From the NCBI GenBank assembly GCA_963691705.1, contig OY829538.1, forward strand, positions 33,500,836-33,564,835: DNA of 64,000 nt, in the 5' to 3' direction. This DNA comes from Viola odorata (Eukaryota > Streptophyta > Magnoliopsida > Malpighiales > Violaceae). This document shows, one piece after another, positions 34,400 through 45,532 of this stretch (positions are counted from its first letter, which is position 1; the number at the start of each line of letters is the position of its first letter). Made by a program: the position numbers and the translations under genes. Under the pieces are notes generated by a model. It made no database searches, had not been told where the DNA came from, and saw nothing but the letters and a program-made list of their open reading frames with translations.

Positions 34400-34556
34400 C
34401 AATAACGCTGGTCATAAACCAGAAATGATAACGCTGGCGATGGGCCAGAAACTGATAACACTGGCGATGGGCCAGAACTGATAACGCTGGCGATAAACCC
34501 GAACTGATAACGCCGGCGGTAAACCCGAACTAATAACGCTGGCGATAACGCAACAC
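34400..34556 (-). repeat. Tandem array, ~26-bp unit GATAACGCTGGCGATGGGCC
   Basis: Five to six imperfect copies of GATAACGCTGGCGAT followed by GGGCCAGAACT or AAACCCGAACT. Lies in Tat-C. No coding sense is apparent. Confidence 0.8.
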
Positions 34557-35016
34557 TGTAACGAAGCAATGTCATAGCTTGCTGATGAAGATGGTGTCAT
34601 CACGAGACCACCATGTAGTCAGCCAAATCATGGGCAGATAATAATAATAGAGTATTCTTCTTGATATCGCAACATGACTACGCATGCGCATTTCAGAACC
34701 GGGAAGGAGATATCGTAGATAAGATGGTGTACCATTGCTCTCATCACTGAGGATGTATTCCCTCGCTAACGACAAGAGATACCCCGTAGGTAGTAATGAA
34801 TTCTTGTGTAATCTTGCTGCCTTTGTGGGCGTTAGTCTCTTCACTTATTTTGATATTTCATCGACTTTCCTCCACATTCTCAAATGTTACTTATTGTGTT
34901 AGCAAAATGACATGCAATGATATATGCTAGTTGCCCTTAGAGGCCTTCACCCGCCCGTAACGGGGTGTCGTTGATGTCGTTTTTTCCATCCAAGCTCATT
35001 GGATCTGGCCTTCCTG

Positions 35017-35220
35017 TAAGCCGCCTACAATATTGACGCTGTTTTGCGCCATAAGCTACCTACAATTTGTGCGGTTTTATGCCGTAGCTACCTGCAATAT
35101 TGACGCGGTTTTACACTGCTCGGAGCTACCTGCAATATTGACGCGATTTTACACTGTAGGCTACCTACAAATTGTGCGGTTTTACGCCGTAGCTACCTGT
35201 AATATTGCATTTTTTCACAT
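35017..35220 (-). repeat. Tandem array, ~33-bp unit with CTACCTGCAATATTGACGC
   Basis: About six units alternate two variants: CTACCTGCAATATTGACGCG-GTTTTAC and CTACCTACAATTTGTGCGG-TTTTATGCCG. The alternation suggests a two-unit higher-order repeat. Confidence 0.8.
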
Positions 35221-35372
35221 TCCCCAGGATTTCAATTTGTACTCCACTTGAGCATCTGCATTGTTAGCTGTACAAATACACTAACAGAGCCTGCTAACTA
35301 TGGTTAGATTCCTCTAAGAATGTTAAGGATATTGAAGATACTAAAAATAGAGTTAAGGGGAAAATGATAATC

Positions 35373-35708
35373 TTAAAGGTAATAGTGATACCTTGGGGGA
35401 ATAAACAAGGAACTCGGCCGTTGTTTAATTCCCGTTCGATTCCTTGCATTTACGAAGGAAAATGTCATATCGTTGGAGACCTTTGCGATGATGAGAGGAT
35501 TGCCACATGATATTATGAGGGCTTCTCCAACGGGGTAGATATTCACCCGATCAATCATATAAGTATTCATCCGGGGTAGATATTCACCCGACATATTGAA
35601 TTTTGTAATCAGACTAACTGTAGCTAGAAAATCAAGTTGTAGTTGAAGAAATCGCATTGTGACTGAAGAATTCGGCTCTCTCAAATCAGTGATGTTAGTG
35701 TGAAGCAC
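35373..35708 (-). other. Unrecognised 111-codon ORF in Tat-C
   Basis: The frame includes NIYPVGEALIISCGNPLIIA and reads like a real protein fragment, but I cannot assign a family. It contains an internal direct repeat at DNA level (GGGGTAGATATTCACCCGA twice near 35536 and 35575). It may be a remnant of Tat coding sequence or chance. Confidence 0.25.
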
Positions 35709-35859
35709 AATAACGCCTAGTTACCATCAATATCTCGCTTAGATGTCTTCTTAAGAATTGTAGCCCTTTACATTATCTTCAAAACGAGATATTATCCAGA
35801 ATATTCCGAGCATATATGAATAAGATATGATTTTTTCTGTAAACTCAATATATGCGGAA

Positions 35860-36770
35860 ACTTCAGCTAACGCGGAGGCAGCTGATAACACGGAGGTAGC
35901 TGACACGGAGGCAGCTCATAACATGGAGATAACCCCTAACACGGAGGCAGCTGATAAAATGGAGATAGCTCCTAACACGGAGGCAGCTGACACGGAGGCA
36001 GCTCATAACATGGAGATAATTCTTAACACGGAGGCAGCTGATGCGGAGGCAGCTCATAACATGGAGATAATTCCTAACACGGAGGCAGCTGATGCGGAGG
36101 CAGCTCATAACATGGAGATAGCTCCTAACATGGAGGCAGCTGACGCGGAGACAACTCATAACATGGAAATAACCCTTAACACGGAGGCAGCTGATAACAT
36201 GGAGATAGCTCATAACACGGAGGCAGCTCATAACATGGAGATAACTCCTAACACGGAGGCAGCTGACGCGGAGGCAACTCATAACATGGAGATAGCTCCT
36301 AACACGAAGGCAGCTGACACGGCGGCAGCTCATAACATGGAGATAACTCATAACACGGAGGCAGCTGATAATATGGAGATAACCCCTAACACGGAGGCAG
36401 CTGACGCGGAGGCAGCTGATAACATGGAGATAGCTCCTAACACGAAGGCAGCTGACACGGAGGCAACTCATAACATGAAGATAACTCATAACACGGAGGC
36501 AGCTGACGTGGAGGCAGCTCATAACATGGAGATAACCCTTAACACGGAGGCAGCTGACGCGGAGGCAGCTGATAACATGGAGATAGCTCCTAACACGGAG
36601 GCAGCTGACGCGGAGGCGGCTGACGCAGAGACAGCTGACATGGAGGCAGCTCATAACATGGAGATAGCTCCTAACACAGAGGCAGCTGACACGGAGGCAG
36701 CTCATAACATGGAGATGGCTCCTAACATGGAGGCAGCTGACACGGAGGCAGCTCAAAATATGGAGATAGC
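35860..36770. repeat. Hierarchical 51-bp tandem array, open on both strands
   Basis: About 18 copies of a 51-bp unit made of three related 15-18 bp subunits (AACACGGAGGCAGCTGAC, GCGGAGGCAGCTCAT, AACATGGAGATAGCTCCT). Because 51 is a multiple of three, a plus frame (35827-36852, NTEAADAEAAHNMEIAP repeats) and a minus frame (36756-35863, Cys/Leu/Val-rich) stay open throughout. Translation is unproven; either frame may be a by-product of repeat expansion. Confidence 0.8.
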
Positions 36771-36790
36771 TCTACCAAAATGGTTGTCAA

Positions 36791-36951
36791 AGTGGCTGCC
36801 AAAGTTGCTTGCGTGTTTGCTTGAGCAACTTAGTTGGCCTGAAGAATGTTAAAGGTGTCTTCAATGAAAGGTCCAACTATTTGTAACTGTTGTGGAGCTG
36901 CTGGTAATTGTAGAGACGCATTATTTTGGTTCTAGGTAGTCTATGGACAAA
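36791..36951 (-). pseudogene. Athila-D gag fragment between Tat-C and hAT
   Basis: The minus frame reads IVGPFIEDTFNILQAN, then VAQANTQATLAATL, the C-terminal helical part of Athila gag, with an in-frame stop. It links the gag body right of the hAT (42693-43730) to the gag-protease segment left of Tat-C. Confidence 0.6.
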
Positions 36952-36959
36952 GTTTTGGA

Positions 36960-37559
36960 TAGGGATGGCAATGGGACGGGTATGAGGCGGGTAAGTACTA
37001 TCCATACCTGCACCCACATCCATATGGAGCGAGTAAAGGAAGAGTAATTGTACCCATGGATAACCTGCGAATACACGCAAATTTGGTTAAATTTCAAATT
37101 TCAATCAAATTAATATATAAAAAAATCAATATAATTTAATAACAATACCACACAATAATACGATACACTAATCCAACATGATAATCCATAATAATCCAAC
37201 AAAGAAATAATAATTCATAATAAAATACAATTTAATAAAAAAAATAGCAGCTCTGGCTTGCAATTTAACATCCATATTAATCCTTGATGAAAAGTAAGAC
37301 CTTCTCCCATTTTGTCATCGACTGTAGAAGCTACATGGTACCCAACTTAAATGTAATAAAAAGAGAACTATTTATTAATTTATTAATAAGATAACTTGAA
37401 TTTATTTACCATCATCATCTTCAGTGTCAGTGTCATGATAATCTAGACATGCGGCACCACCACCTAAGAATATAAGAACATAAATAAATAAGATGTTTAA
37501 TTGCTTATGTATAAGTACAAAACTGAAAAAAATAAAGTTATGTTTATTATTATACCTGC
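36960..37559. other. hAT 3' untranslated and subterminal region
   Basis: A/T-rich, no gene. The outer 130 bp carry GGGTA/TACCC subterminal words that pair with those at the other end. Confidence 0.6.
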
Positions 37560-40500
37560 ATGTTTAGTTGCCCACAACCAACTACAAGTACACATTAAAG
37601 CTTCAATGGTTCTTGTATGAAGTTTGTTACGATGTCGGCTGATCACACTACCACTTGTGCTAATGCAGACTCAGAGGCAACAATGGACACTGGAATAGCT
37701 AGAATATCACGAGCAATTACCTTTAAAGTTGGGTACTTAACTCCTTGCACCTTCCACCATACGAGAATGTCAAAATTTTATGTTCTTAGCAAGACACGCT
37801 CCTCTAAATAAAGATCCAACTCACTCATTACTTGTGGAGTGTAATCAATTTGGGACTCCATGATAAATATATCATATTCAGTCATATTGGCTTGGGAAGA
37901 ATTCATTGACAATAAAGCTAAAGATGGATCCAATGGTGCCTTTGCTCCCCTCTCACTGTACTTTCTAACCATAACAAACTCTCTTAATTTTTTCAACCTC
38001 CATAACATAATTAACACCATAAATCTTACAGTAGTAGAACTGAATCAACTTCATCTTGTATTGTGGCCATAAGAACGTTAACATCATCCCAATATTTGAC
38101 AAACTTGGCCATGATTTCACTAGCCATTGTTGACACAATGGGAGTAGGAGAAGTTAACCAATCTCTCAATCTCAATTTCATGTCACAAATATTAGAAAAA
38201 TACACATTTGTTGTAGGATAAAGTGTGCCACTAAATAATTCTATAACGTCATAAAAAACCTTCAGTTTAGCACAAATATCCTTAGCAAATTTCCATTGTA
38301 ATTCAGTGACAGCAGGACATGTTCTGCACTCAGTGTCTGTAACTTTAAACCTAGTGAAAATATCCTTATATAATAGTGTTGTTTCCAACATTAAAAAGGT
38401 AGAGTTCCACTTAGTTGGACAATCAAGAGAAAGACTTTTAGTAGGTTTGTTAGGACCAACAAACGTACCTTCAAACTTCTGTAATCTTTTTGGAGTAGTC
38501 GTCCAGTACGAAACACTCTCACGGATTGCACTAATATCTTCTTTGATAACTGCAAGTCCATCTTGTACAACCAAATTCAGGATGTGAGCACAACATCGCA
38601 TATGAAGGTAAGACCCATTAGCAATCAGAGACCGAGACTTTAACTCATCCAACACCACAACCATGATAGCATTGATAATAGAGAAATTGTCTAAAGTAAC
38701 AGTAGACAACTTTACATCTATTTTCCATTTGATAAGAGCCTTCAATAAAGCTTCAGAAAGTACTTCTTTGTTGTGCGGACATGGCACGTATAAAAACCTA
38801 TAGTTGACATAAACACTTAGTAAGATAAAAATAACAATATTGAATGCAAACATAAACTAGCTATTTTATATAAGTTATGAAAGTACATTAAAAGTCGACT
38901 TTGCAATTTCCAATTGCGATCAATGAAATGTGTTGTGATAACCATAAAGCCTTTCTTTTGATTAGAGGTCCACATATCAGAGGTGATGGCTATTCGGCGT
39001 TCATTTTTCTCAATCAACTCCATTAAATTACTTCTCTCTTTCGTATACATCCCTACTATTCTAGTGTTGTTTGTTGTGTGGATGATTGATTTGGATCAAT
39101 TGGATTGGAACTTAATGATGCAAATCCTCACACACATCCTCACACATACCCTAGCGCATCGAGCGTCTTGCAATTGAAACGCATCAGATGGCTACCAAGG
39201 AAGCGTAGGAGATGGCTAGTATGTATTGAGTGTGGAATTGCTGGTCCTTCTTGGACAAATTACGTTGAGTGTGGAATTGCTAGAGTGTGGAATTGCTGGT
39301 CCTTCTTGGACAGATTGCATTGAACAAGATTCGAGAATAAGATTCAAAGAAGAAGGGAATGTTGCGATCCAAGACAGTCCTAGACGTGATCACGCCCAGC
39401 CTCAGCGTGATCACGCCTAAAACAGAAGCATCCACTTTCCAGTGACTAGCCACGACGTGATGACGCCCAATACAATAGGGTGTCTTTTCTGACCTGAACC
39501 TTCGACGTGATCACGTCATGCCCTCGACGTGATCATGCTCGAAACAGAAGCATGAAGAACGGACACTTCATCTTCAACGTGATGACGCCGAAGATAGACG
39601 TGATCACACCAAGCCAGAGCGTGATGACGCCGACGCAGACTATTTTGTGCCAAAAAGGAAAATCTTATATTTTATACCTTTGGTTGGCGATTTCTATCAT
39701 TTATTAATTATGGATTTATTTTAATTTGTTTCCTTATTAATTAGTTAAATTATCTTGGATTTATTTTAATTAGTTAATTAGGAGTAATTGTTTAGTCTTG
39801 AACCTTGTTCCTATTTGAGACTGGACTCTCGAATAGATCAGCAAGTAAAACCGAAAGTCCAATTCATTGAGTCGCTTCACCTAGGTTGGTATTCATAGGT
39901 TGAATACAGGGTTAGGGTTTCGAATCAAGATCCTTTCTTGCTTGATTTGGGTTGGCTAGTATAGGTTCTTAGCAGGGTCAAACGCTCAAGAGAGTTATCA
40001 TTCCGCATCATTGCAAATCTAGGCTTGAACTAGATCGGGATTCACGTGCTACGAACCTCGGGCAACCAAGGATCGTATCACTTGATATGGGTGTAGGTGT
40101 ACCAATACTAGAAACTAAAAGATTGGCGCAGACTGTTTTGCGCCAAAAAGGAAAATCTTGGATTTTATTCCTTTGGTTGGCGATTTCTATCATTTATTAA
40201 TTACAGATTTATTTTAATTAGTTTCCTTATTAATTAGTTAAATTATCTTGGATTTATTTTAATTAGTTAATTAGGAGTAATTGTTCAGTCTTGAACCTTG
40301 TTCGAATAGATCGGCAAGTAAAACTGAAAGTCCAATTCATTGAGTCGCTTCACCTAGGTTGGTATTCACAAGTTGAATACAGGGTTAGGGTTTTGAATCA
40401 AGATCCTTTCTTGCTTGATTTGGGTTGGCTAGTACAGGTTATTGGCAGGGTCAAACGCTCAAGAGAGTTATCATTCCGCATCGTTGCAAATCCAGGCTTG

Positions 40501-41154
40501 AACTAGATCGGGATTCACGTGCTACGAACCTCGGGCAACTAAGGATCGTATCACTTGATATGGGTGTAGGTGTACCAATACTAGAAACTAAATGATTGGC
40601 GCAGACTGTTTTGCGCCAAAAAGGAAAATCTTGGATTTTATTCATTTGATTGGCGATTTCTATCATTTATTAATTACATATTTATTTTAATTAGTTTCCT
40701 TATTAATTAGTTAAATTATCTTGGATTTATTTTAATTAGTTAATTAGGAGTAATTGTTCAGTCTTGAACCTTGTTCGAATAGATAGGCAAGTAAAACCGA
40801 AAGTCCAATTCATTGAGTCGCTTCACCTAGGTTGGTATTCACAAGTTGAATACAGGGTTAGGGTTTCGAATCAAGATCCTTTCTTGCTTGATTTGGGTTG
40901 GCTAGTACAGGTTATTAGCAGGGTCAAATGCTCAAGAGAGTTATCATTCTGCATCGTTGCAAATCCAGGCTTGAACTAGATCAGGATTCACGTGCTACGA
41001 ACCTCGGACAACCAAGGATCGTATCACTTGATATGGGTGTAGGTGTACCAATACTAGAAACTAAAAGATTGGAACTTCCCACAGGTGTACCACTATGTGA
41101 AAAAGGAGGATAGGGACTTGTCTCCACTGTAGGCTCACTTTCTTGATTTTCCAT
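37560..41154 (-). pseudogene. hAT transposase (BED-zinc-finger family), disrupted
   Basis: N-terminus MENQESEPTVETS from 41154 to about 41058, then the solo LTR, then coding from 39060: RRIAITSDMWTSNQKKG (catalytic Asp region), HFIDRNWKLQSR, a probable intron (about 38868-38775), FLYVPCPHNKEVL, TLDNFSIINAI, the conserved RCCAHILNLVVQDGL, and CPTKWNSTFLML. The C-terminal hATC dimerisation domain is recognisable at 37860-37580 (SELDLYLEE, YPTLKVIARDILAIPVS, ASESA) but with a frame break near 37800. If the LTR is ignored, the coding across its site stays in frame with no BED zinc finger between N-terminus and core, so that domain was already lost. Confidence 0.85.
39065..41053 (+). repeat. Solo LTR in hAT, right part triplicated (~473-bp units)
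   Basis: Insertion is flanked by CTAG (39061-39064 and 41054-41057). A 1043-bp LTR-like unit starts TGTTGTTTG and ends CCAATA at 40107. From 39634 on, sequence recurs with periods of 493 and 473 bp. Each unit includes about 20 bp of hAT coding sequence (CTAGAAACTAAAAGATTGG), so the tandem duplication happened after insertion and spans the LTR-hAT border. Copies 2 and 3 share a 20-bp deletion (after ACCTTGTTC) not present in copy 1. The element family is not identified. Confidence 0.8.
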
Positions 41155-41169
41155 TATATCTACAAACAA

Positions 41170-42511
41170 GAAATTGCAAAGATAAGCAAAGTTCTGCTAT
41201 AATAAAATAAATTGACAAAGTGAAACAACACACATCAGTTACTAAAGTTCGTCCATGAAATAATTTCATACACCAAATGTGAATCTTACCTATTTTTTGA
41301 GATTCAGTAGTGTCAATATTTCTTTTGTTAATTCAAGATGCTCTGCACAAACAACTTTTGTTTTCACACTTGGTTTTAAACTAACCTGTTAAAGGAAAAT
41401 TCATGGTATTATATTTGATTTCTAAAAAATAAATCATAAAAGGAGTTGTAAATTAAAAATGATTTAATGAAGAACAATTCTTGCACACGAAATAACCAAA
41501 GATCCTCTTTAAGCTTACATCGGAGATGCTTATAGGAAAATAGGGTGTCAATATTTAAGGTAGATTGGTTATTTCTGGGAAACGTTAATAGTCAAAAGAG
41601 GGTGATAAACAGAATTCAGATTGACTACTTAGTTTTAGCCATGACGGTAAACACTTAACCATGGAGGGTGAGGCTAATCACCAAGTTCTAAGTTTTCCAT
41701 CTTTGATATTGCTCTTGCAGTAATTAAGTAACAATTCAGCTCCACTGAATCATCTTACACGAATTGCACAATAAAACTAACCCACTATGTCCCCACACTA
41801 ACAAAATCTAACAATAATAAAGGCAAAAAATAATATCAACTAGGCATGGGTTATTTTTACAAGGAAAATGATAAAGAAAAATATATATTACAAACAGTGA
41901 GGAGTAGATGACGATGATGATGAATAATAGTATCTAGGAACGAGGGAGAAATCACTCTTCTCCTATGCTTGCGTGGCTGCAGAGAGAGAGGGAGGGAATC
42001 GGTGATGGTGAAATTGAGAGCGAGAGATGGTGATTCGACGGTGAGGAGAGAGGGATGATGCTACGGTGATGGTGATTTGGCGGTGAGGGAAAGGGATGCT
42101 GCAGTGGTGAAGAGAGAGCGATGATGGTTGGCGGCGGTGGATGGTGGCCAAGAGGTGGTGATGTAGTAAGGGTGAGGGCGGTGAGAGATTGCGATTGAGG
42201 CAACGGGAGATGGTGAATGAGGTGGTGATACGGTAAGGGTGAGGGATTGAGAGTGGTGATGATTTGAGGGAAGGACTTGAAAGGATAAGGTTAGGTGAGA
42301 ATTTTAATTAAGGGAGAAAATTTTTAGAAAACTTTCGCATACCCAAAATTTCCTTACTAGATCTCGTTCCGTTCTGAAATTAATTTCGGGTACTACCTTT
42401 CCAATTCAAAAATTTTAATCCAAAATTAAAAAAAAACTCTGGACAGAAAATCGGAATTTTGGGTAACGGAAATTTTACCCACCCCTAATATATTGAATTA
42501 GTTATATATAT
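41170..42511. other. hAT 5' region
   Basis: No gene. Contains a GA/GGTGATGG-rich block (about 41965-42250), which on the minus strand is a CT-rich leader-like stretch, and a (TA)n microsatellite near 42505-42520 next to the subterminal repeats. Confidence 0.55.
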
Positions 42512-42692
42512 ATATATATATTGCGGGTATTTAGTGCGGGTATTGGAGCTGGTAAGCATTATCCATACTCACATCCATACCGGCACTTTGCGGTGCAGGT
42601 ATATCAATACCCGCAAAATACCCACAATGTGCGGGTAATACCCACCCATAATTGTGGGTATTTCATATCCGCCAGTGGAACTGTCATCCCTA

Positions 42693-43730
42693 GTTTTTCA
42701 AGACGAATGGGGGCTGTTTAGGACGTATTTGGTTGTTCTGGGTTGATTTTGGGTCCGGCTGAAATTTGGATGATTTCCCCAGCCAGGGTTTAGTTATTGG
42801 GGTATGGATTATTGTTGGGAGGGCATTTGTTCTGCAGGTTTTGGTTGTAACTACAAGCGGCATTAATTGAGCAGTGGTCTCCTCTGGTCCTGCAGGTTGC
42901 AACATGGAACATTGATTGGTATGGTGGTCAGGTTGGCAGCACATCCCGCAAACACTCACAGTTGCGCCTTGGTTGCTTTCTTGGCCAAGAACACCTGTAG
43001 AAAGATTTTGCATAAAGTTAGTAATTTTGGCAAGCTAATGTTCTAAGGCAATTGAGTTCAAAGAAAAGATAGGTTTAGGTCGCTTTGCTGAGCTATTGTT
43101 AAGGTAATTTTCGGCCATGGTTAGAAGCAATAGTTTGGCTAGAATTAGAGTTTGATCTTCCAAAGCTCCTCCAGTTGCAGCGTCAACTCTTTCTCTGTCC
43201 TTCTGACTTATCCCATCATAGAAGTACTGAATCAGAGCATGATCAGTCACTCCATGGGTTGGACATATGTCCTGAAGATCTTTGAACCTCTGGTAGTATT
43301 CTCCAAAGCTCTCATTTTCTCTCTACTTAATGGAAACAAGATTCTTCCTGGCTGCTCCAGCCTTGCTTGCATTCTAGTACTTGTTCAAAAAGGCTACTGA
43401 CATCTGAGCCCAAGTACTGATGGTATTGTGAGGTAAACTGTAAAACTAGTTTTTCTCCAAGTTCTCCAATGACCATGAAAAAGCTCTCAACTTAGCTCTC
43501 TCCATGGGAACTTCTCGAGGCTTAAGTGCATCACATTCCATGTGAAAATTCCTTAGATGAATGTAGGGATTTTCATTGGGATGCCCATGGAATTTCTCCA
43601 AGTTGTGGATGATGTTGGTCTTGATGACCTAATCATGATCTACTGGTGGTAGATTGATGCAAGAATAAGTGATCTATTCAGCACCTCTATTTAACTCTCT
43701 AAGAGTCTGCTCAGTTGGATGCTCTTCCAT
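42693..43730 (-). pseudogene. Athila-D gag, degraded
   Basis: From an ATG at 43730 (MEEHPTEQTL) the frame holds KFHGHPNENPYIHLRNF, MERAKLRAFSWSL, FGEYYQRFKDLQDICPTHG, LIQYFYDGI and DAATGGAL, the landmarks of Athila gag, then a CCHC zinc knuckle CGMCCQPDHHTNQC. Several stops occur (for example near 43675 and 43630). It ends at the hAT insertion. Confidence 0.82.
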
Positions 43731-43870
43731 GTTTATTCTTGGATTCGGTTCTTCTTGGTTTGCTTCTTGGCTAAGAGGGTGTTCTTGATCAAGATGACAG
43801 TCTGCTAATGAACTTGGTACAGTATAGACCTGGTCATGAATAAGAAAACACAAAGATCAATAAATCGTAC

Positions 43871-43888
43871 TCCCCGGCAACGGCGCCA
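43871..43888 (-). promoter_or_regulatory. Athila-D primer binding site
   Basis: On the minus strand TGGCGCCGTTGCCGGGGA, six bases or so from the LTR end. The same 18 bases occur in Athila-B at 59029-59046. This is the usual Athila primer-site sequence. Confidence 0.9.
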
Positions 43889-43893
43889 AAATT

Positions 43894-45269
43894 TGATGGG
43901 TGTTAAACCATAAAAAATAATTATTAAATACAACTCACTACTAAGAACAAGTTTAATTGTAGATAATAAGTACGAGGATCGATCCATAAAAGTATTGGTG
44001 TGATTTTTGTGTGTGGTTGTAAAGATCAAGGGGGGTAACACTTAGGTGAAATTGGGGGGATTGTTTTTAACTAAAGATAGAAAAGTAAATAAAGCAAATA
44101 AAAAATCTAGGCCAAGAATACGATTCTTGGTCAAGATTCAGATCAAGATGAAACTATCAAATATAAGGGAAATTCCTAGTAGAAGCTAGCAAGCGATGAG
44201 ACATGACCAACAATCATTGACATTGGGATATTCATCTTCAATCTACAGAGTTGCTATAGGATCAAGGTACTCTTATGACCCATGCTTCCCTCTTGTATCA
44301 ACACCACCTCAGGTATGCTTAGAGATAATGCTTAACCAACTAGCACCTTGCTGGTTAAGGGGTTTACTGAGTTCGCTGATGATTGATTAGGGGAAGACAA
44401 CTCCAAACCTAGTATCCTCAGTCGTCAATCGGGGCTAAATTAGGTTAACCTTTCACCCTAGCGGTACTTTGGGCTAGTTCGCGGTAGATCCATCAGATCT
44501 AGGTGTCTACTTCGATTCTCTTAGTCAACACCGTGGCCAAGAGGAATGATTGTTGTGATAATCAACTTAACCCTAGATTGGCCAGATCTAAAATAAAAAA
44601 GAAAACACAGTATACTTATTATGAGATTAGTTAAATGTAGATTAGAATATTAATAAAGAACAATTAGGTCTCATGCAATCTCATGCTTATGCTTTAAACT
44701 CCTCTACTAAGAATGATTTATTTAGTTACTCATACTCATGTTTGAAAATAAATAAAAGATATATTGAAATAAGAAAAATCCTTCGTTTTCGAATGAGCAA
44801 GGTTTAAATCGGAACAAAGATGAAAAACATAGAGAAGGGACCAAGTTCTAGGTGGGGTCCCCTTCTCAAATAACCTAGACAGAGTATAAATAGTCTCCTC
44901 TGCCAATAATATCTCTAAAAAAGAAATAAAAGAAATAAATCCTAATTAAACTATAAATTGTATCTAATCACGCTTTCTTTCCAATTAGAAGTCTACAAGG
45001 CCGAGATAAATAAGGAAGGATGCCATTCTAACTCTTTTGCGGGTAGAATCAATAATCGTAGTGTCATTAGACATCTTCCGCAAGTATCGCTCGAAATCTT
45101 CTACCAGCCAAGAGGGATCGTTCTTGGTCAAGAGACTGACCAAGAATTCTGCTCTTGTAGTGACTCGTCTTGTCCAAGAGACCAGCAAAGAAAAGTGTCT
45201 ATCCTTATATTATCCATAAAAAAATGCATGAAAACAAGTGTTAAAACTACTACAATTTAAGCTCAATCA
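43894..45269 (-). repeat. Athila-D 5' LTR (1376 bp)
   Basis: Starts TGATGGGTGTT and ends GCTCAATCA in plus orientation; followed by the target duplicate ATGTC. Confidence 0.92.
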
Positions 45270-45532
45270 ATGTCTTTACTGGAAATTTCTTATCATCTAA
45301 TTTTATTCATTACTTGTTCATTTATTACTTTGATTGCATTTCATTTTATCAATTAGTTCTTATAAAACCCCCCTTCATTGGTTCCTACCGATTGTTACGA
45401 TTGGTTATACTTGGAAACTGAAATTAGACCTTAAATCCCTGAGGAAGGAACCTCTTATTTCTTGCTACAATATTACTTGTCTCGTTGTGATAAGTTGTAT
45501 TCTTATTATTTTTGACAGATTCGGCACCCATC
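45270..45532 (+). repeat. Athila-A 3' LTR, second part
   Basis: Continues the LTR interrupted at 27395 and ends with TTTTTGACAG then CACCCATCA, the same terminus as the Athila-D family LTRs read in their own direction. Confidence 0.82.

Larger units (their letters stand above)
33698..36790 (-). mobile_element. Tat-C: remnant of a Tat element (3' LTR and 3' internal region)
   Basis: The LTR (33698-34109) has Tat ends. On its right, 34110-34160 matches the inverted 3' internal end of Tat-2 (AAGCCCAAC, TGAGCCCGAGTGTT), so the element is in minus orientation. No gag-pol or second LTR is found, and the right border is uncertain because Athila-D gag is recognisable again from about 36800. The interior holds three tandem arrays and an unclassified ORF (35373-35708, minus). 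Confidence 0.7.
36960..42692 (-). mobile_element. hAT-type DNA transposon with imperfect 8-bp TSD
   Basis: Ends are TAGGGATGGCAATGGG and, inverted, TAGGGATGACAGTTCC. The flanks GTTTTGGA (36952-36959) and GTTTTTCA (42693-42700) match at six of eight positions, as expected of an old hAT target duplication. Both ends carry many short subterminal GCGGGTA/TACCCGC words. The transposase lies on the minus strand. A solo LTR interrupts it. It sits in Athila-D gag. Confidence 0.88.
27396..45269 (-). mobile_element. Athila-D: non-autonomous Athila-type element, TSD ATGTC
   Basis: LTRs at 27396-28864 (3') and 43894-45269 (5') with identical flanking ATGTC (27391-27395 and 45270-45274). Minus-strand order: primer site, gag, protease, then directly the post-pol spacer and 3' non-coding region. 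RT, RNase H, integrase and the env-like ORF are absent. It is interrupted by a hAT transposon in gag, a Tat-C remnant between gag and protease, and a plastid fragment in the 3' region. It would have depended on enzymes from related Athila elements. Confidence 0.9.
10967..45532 (+). mobile_element. Athila-A: Athila-type Ty3/gypsy element, 5' part off-window, multiply interrupted
   Basis: Pieces in order: integrase (10967-11970), env-like ORF (12423-13031, 21920-22235, 23680-24674), 3' non-coding region (24676-26239) and 3' LTR (26240-27395 plus 45270-45532). It is split by Tat-1, Tat-2, a solo LTR and Athila-D. After the LTR end CACCCATCA the next five bases GTAGA (45533-45537) are the expected TSD, whose partner is off-window. 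Its coding sequence carries many stops. Confidence 0.85.

Noticed and set aside
34400..36770. CRISPR-like array
   Set aside because: Units are contiguous tandem repeats without unique spacers, in a plant retroelement.
41952..42203. Pro/Ser/His-rich minus-strand ORF in the hAT
   Set aside because: Low-complexity GGTGAT/GAGAGA leader sequence; no start context or homologous protein.
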